From the NCBI GenBank assembly GCA_022848825.1, contig JAJISH010000293.1, positions 1 through 6,808 on the forward strand: 6,808 nucleotides of DNA, written 5' to 3'. The stretch is from Thermoplasmatota archaeon (GTDB taxonomy: Archaea; Thermoplasmatota; Thermoplasmata; RBG-16-68-12; JAGMCJ01). Positions 4,200 to 6,808 of the stretch are shown one piece after another. The position numbers and the translations under genes are program-made. Each line of letters starts with the position of its first letter. The first letter of the stretch is position 1. A model generated the notes under the pieces. It was not told where the DNA came from, made no database searches, and was given only the letters and a program-made list of their open reading frames with translations.

Positions 4200-6149
4200 G
4201 TGAGCGGCTTGAGTGGAAAGGAGAAGGCGATTTGTCCAATCTGCGGCACAGAGATTGATTCAGGCACCGAGTTCTGCAAGAATTGCGGTTCGCCGATGGA
4301 TGCAGTGACCACGGATGTCGACAGCGGGGAACTCGAAGATTCCCTCGCGAGCCTGGAGGAGGTCATCGGTGAGGAGCCTGATACGATATCAGTCTGTCCG
4401 CAGTGTGGGGACTTCACGAAACCTTCTGACATCACATGTTTGACATGCGGATACAAGCTGAAGGATTCCCCTGAGCCCACGCCTGACACCTCGAAGGGTA
4501 CCGGGAGAGGCGCCAGCATTGCCGATGCCATGTTTCTTTGTCCAGAGTGCGGGGCCTTCCTTACCGAAGAGGCCCGAATGTGCGACATCTGCGGGGCGGC
4601 CCTCTCAGTAGAGAAGAAGATCGGTGTTGGGGATTTCGGGACGGAGACCGAGGAGAAGGAAGAGAGGGGCTGCCCTGATTGCGGAGCCTTCTTGGACGAG
4701 GATACGGGCAGGTGCCCGATATGCTCCGGAGAGGCTCTTGAAGAGGCGGTCGAACCCCCTATCAACGGAATCGACGTCGAGGACGACATAAACAATTTCC
4801 TTGAGGAGCTGGAGGCCACGGAGATCTCCGAGGACGCGACGAGCGAGATGATGGTCGAGCCCACGGAGGGGGAGATCGTGATCGAGAAAGAGGAGGCTGC
4901 GATTCCCGAGGCTCCTGCTCCAGAGAGAACCGCTCGAAGAGAGCCCGTTGCGGCGGAGCCAGACTCAGGACCAGTAGTGAGGAAGGCCCCTTCGCCAGTC
5001 CCGAGCAGAATACCGCGTGAGAGGGTGGCTCAGAAGAGGAGAGTCCAGGTCCAGAGGGTGCAGGAGTTTCTCGCGTACTCCAGCCTCGTTGCCATTGTCG
5101 TGTACTATGTCTCGAGCCAGGCGGGAGTGGACCTGATATACTGGACCATGCTGGGAGTGTTTGGCGTCATCTTCGGCTTGGGGCTCGCCCTTTCGCTCAT
5201 CAACCTCCCGAAGAACTGGAAGTCGGCTGCGATCAGGTCGATTCCGTTCATAGCAGGCGGCGCGGCCGTGATGCTGGTCCCGTTGCTCCATCTGCTCAGC
5301 GCCGCGGAAGCCGTGTACTCCTTCGATTTTTCAATTGTGATCGCTGGTGGCTTGCTGTCCTTGTTTGGGATATTCGCCATGAGGCGGGACTTTCTCATAT
5401 TTCTGATATGGTCCGCGGGCTCTCTTCTCGTCTTCCTGATGTCCTTCTCGGCCATCGAGCTCCCGACCACCTGGGGCATTGGCGGGCCGACAGCTGTCTC
5501 GCTCTGGGCGTTTGGCTTCATTTACTTAGTGCTCTCGGTGGTGCTCCTGATAAGGATGAAGTGGATCAGGGTTCTTATAGACACAGAGATCCTGGCGGGA
5601 GACAGGAAGTACAGAGAGAGGCGGTTCAGAGAGTCCATATCATCATACGACAAGGCAATCAGCGCCTCCGCGACCCTCAAGAGCTCGGCGGATTGGTCGG
5701 ACACCATGGACATTCCTTGGTACAGCAAAGGTGCCGCCTTGACGATCCTGGGGAAGTACGAGGAGGCCATCGACTGCATTGACAATGCCCTGAAGTTGAG
5801 CCCGAACAACGAGGTGGCTCTTGTGAACAAGGGCATGGCCCTCTCGCGCCTAGGAAGGCACAGGGAGGCTCTCAAGTGCTACAACGAGGCCATCAGAGTG
5901 AATCCCAGCTATGAGGTCGCCTGGAACAACAAGGGGAACGCGCTCACGAGACTGAACAGATATGATGAGGCGGTCAAATGCTACGACAGGGCAATCCATC
6001 TCGACGAGGAGTACAGGGAGGCCTGGGTGAACAAGGGCTACGTCCTCGCAAAAAAGGGGGACTATGACGGTGCCGCAAGGTGTGCAGATTTCGTCTCCAG
6101 ATTCAGCACTTCAGGCTCGCCAAGGACCGGCGAAAGGCTTATAAGTTAA
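4200..6149 (+). CDS. Membrane protein with four zinc ribbons and C-terminal TPR repeats
   Basis: A 649-residue protein not recognised as a named family. The N-terminal part holds four zinc ribbons, each CxxC-x10-CxxC: Cys12/15/26/29, 66/69/80/83, 114/117/128/131 and 158/161/172/175. An acidic, then proline-rich and basic linker follows (about 180-285). Six hydrophobic segments follow at roughly 288-306, 313-335, 346-368, 376-394, 397-418 and 429-453. About five TPR-like units span 463-634; the clearest are at 506-535, 540-569 and 574-603 (NKGNALTRLNRYDEAVKCYD type). An even number of membrane passes puts both ends on the same, probably cytoplasmic, side. TPRs suggest protein-protein scaffolding. 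The GTG start is the first usual start after an in-frame TAG at 4173 and sits about 30 nt from a TATA-like box. Its biological role is unknown. Confidence 0.85.
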   Translation: MSGLSGKEKAICPICGTEIDSGTEFCKNCGSPMDAVTTDVDSGELEDSLASLEEVIGEEPDTISVCPQCGDFTKPSDITCLTCGYKLKDSPEPTPDTSKGTGRGASIADAMFLCPECGAFLTEEARMCDICGAALSVEKKIGVGDFGTETEEKEERGCPDCGAFLDEDTGRCPICSGEALEEAVEPPINGIDVEDDINNFLEELEATEISEDATSEMMVEPTEGEIVIEKEEAAIPEAPAPERTARREPVAAEPDSGPVVRKAPSPVPSRIPRERVAQKRRVQVQRVQEFLAYSSLVAIVVYYVSSQAGVDLIYWTMLGVFGVIFGLGLALSLINLPKNWKSAAIRSIPFIAGGAAVMLVPLLHLLSAAEAVYSFDFSIVIAGGLLSLFGIFAMRRDFLIFLIWSAGSLLVFLMSFSAIELPTTWGIGGPTAVSLWAFGFIYLVLSVVLLIRMKWIRVLIDTEILAGDRKYRERRFRESISSYDKAISASATLKSSADWSDTMDIPWYSKGAALTILGKYEEAIDCIDNALKLSPNNEVALVNKGMALSRLGRHREALKCYNEAIRVNPSYEVAWNNKGNALTRLNRYDEAVKCYDRAIHLDEEYREAWVNKGYVLAKKGDYDGAARCADFVSRFSTSGSPRTGERLIS

Positions 6150-6181
6150 TTCGAAGCGTTCACCAATCAAATGATATAAGC
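6138..6181 (+). promoter_or_regulatory. Candidate TATA boxes for the FG-GAP gene
   Basis: Two TATA-like elements are present: CTTATAAG (6138-6145, inside the last codons of the TPR gene) and ATGATATAAGC (6171-6181). They would start transcripts near 6168 and 6203, giving leaders of roughly 70-110 nt before the ATG at 6276. Either could serve, and read-through from the TPR gene is also possible. Confidence 0.4.
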
Positions 6182-6265
6182 TCGGGCTCCATGGATTAGG
6201 TAGGTCCACTCCGTCCCTGCGGAGGAAAACTAGAAAACGACAGAGTCCCATATCCAATACGCATA

Positions 6266-6272
6266 GAGGGGG
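6266..6272 (+). promoter_or_regulatory. Ribosome-binding site of the FG-GAP gene
   Basis: GAGGGGG lies just before the ATG at 6276; its GAGG core is about 6 nt from the start. This is the only clear Shine-Dalgarno-like site next to a start codon in the window. It supports this start together with an in-frame TAG four codons upstream. Confidence 0.6.
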
Positions 6273-6275
6273 AAT

Positions 6276-6808
6276 ATGAGGAAACTGAAGACAGCAGGAC
6301 TTCTATTTGCATCGCTCTTAGGCATCTCTATCTTCCTGTCCTCCAGCCCTCTCGCTAGCGGGCTTCCAGGCGTAGGGGACGACTTTCTTGTGCTCGAAGC
6401 CCCTGGAATGGGCGACATCATAGTGGAGGATTTCAACTCGGACGGATTCGATGACATCGCGGTCGCCAGCTACGCCCAGAGCTCGGTCTTTGTCTACTTC
6501 CGCACTCCGGTTGGCATGTCGACCTATCCGACCTTGACAATCCATGCCAATCTCCCCTCAAAGATCGCCAGCGGGGATGTCAACAGGGACGAGAAGCCCG
6601 ACCTCATCGTTCTGAGCAATGACCGCATCAGCGTTTTCGAGTGGCAACCAGGCGACCAGTTCGAACGGAAAACGACGCTTTTCATCTTTGACCCCAGGGA
6701 CGTAACTGTGGCTGACAGCGGGTCGGATGGTCTCAATGACATCTACGTGACGGGACCATTTGGAACTATCATATTCTTTCAGGATGAGATTACTCCGGGA
6801 GGATTCCA
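6276..6808 (+). CDS. Secreted FG-GAP/VCBS-repeat protein, N-terminal part (cut by right edge)
   Basis: The first 177 codons of an exported protein. A signal peptide is clear: MRKLKT, a hydrophobic core at about 7-21, then a likely cleavage after SPLASG near residue 29. Three FG-GAP/VCBS-type calcium-binding loops follow at intervals of about 46-50 residues: DFNSDGFDD (52-60), DVNRDEKPD (101-109) and DSGSDGLND (147-155). Each is followed by a short beta-strand (IAVAS, LIVLS, IYVTG). Such repeats build beta-propellers on extracellular proteins, often for adhesion or binding. The reading frame is open to the window edge, so the total length, later domains and any C-terminal anchor are unseen. 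The gene is 126 nt downstream of the TPR gene on the same strand. Confidence 0.85.
   Translation, partial: MRKLKTAGLLFASLLGISIFLSSSPLASGLPGVGDDFLVLEAPGMGDIIVEDFNSDGFDDIAVASYAQSSVFVYFRTPVGMSTYPTLTIHANLPSKIASGDVNRDEKPDLIVLSNDRISVFEWQPGDQFERKTTLFIFDPRDVTVADSGSDGLNDIYVTGPFGTIIFFQDEITPGGF

Noticed and set aside
4178..4864. 228-residue serine-rich minus-strand frame
   Set aside because: Antisense to the four zinc ribbons; its composition is a by-product of the acidic sense-strand codons.
5105..5521. 138-residue minus-strand frame
   Set aside because: Antisense to the membrane segments of the zinc-ribbon/TPR protein, with no motifs of its own.

Overview
The window looks archaeal, most likely a euryarchaeote of Thermoplasmatota type. 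The grounds are an archaeal-type asparaginyl-tRNA synthetase N-terminus, a pyruvoyl-dependent arginine decarboxylase, a DUF1922/DUF5817-like zinc-ribbon protein, an Ard1/RimI-like acetyltransferase, a possible PGF-CTERM-like tail on a surface protein, and A/T-rich TATA-like boxes about 25-30 nt upstream of many start codons (leaderless archaeal style). The lineage is an inference; no rRNA or other marker in the window settles it.

Layout. (1) Bases 1-292, minus: 5' part of asnS, running off the left edge. (2) Plus: a GNAT acetyltransferase (370-807), pyruvoyl arginine decarboxylase (845-1312) and a zinc-ribbon protein (1312-1713); the last two are joined by a TAATG stop/start overlap. (3) Minus: a membrane-anchored transglutaminase-like protein (1695-2969) that converges on the zinc-ribbon gene with a 19-bp overlap. 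Upstream of it are a 52-residue ribbon-helix-helix regulator (3004-3162) and a PrsW-like membrane protease (3318-4079). (4) Plus, divergent from the protease: a 649-residue protein with four zinc ribbons, six membrane segments and a TPR tail (4200-6149), then the start of a secreted FG-GAP/VCBS-repeat protein (6276 to the right edge).

The left third is housekeeping (translation, protein acetylation, agmatine/polyamine synthesis, a small nucleic-acid-type protein). The right two thirds look like a cell-envelope neighbourhood: an extracytoplasmic transglutaminase-like domain, an intramembrane protease, a membrane-bound scaffold or sensor, and an exported beta-propeller-type protein, with a small DNA-binding regulator among them. 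A functional link between these envelope genes is inferred from adjacency only.

Two genes are truncated by the window edges. No gene-free stretch exceeds about 160 bp. No tRNA, rRNA, CRISPR array or mobile element was seen. The intergenic regions hold TATA-like boxes and several small inverted repeats that could be operators.
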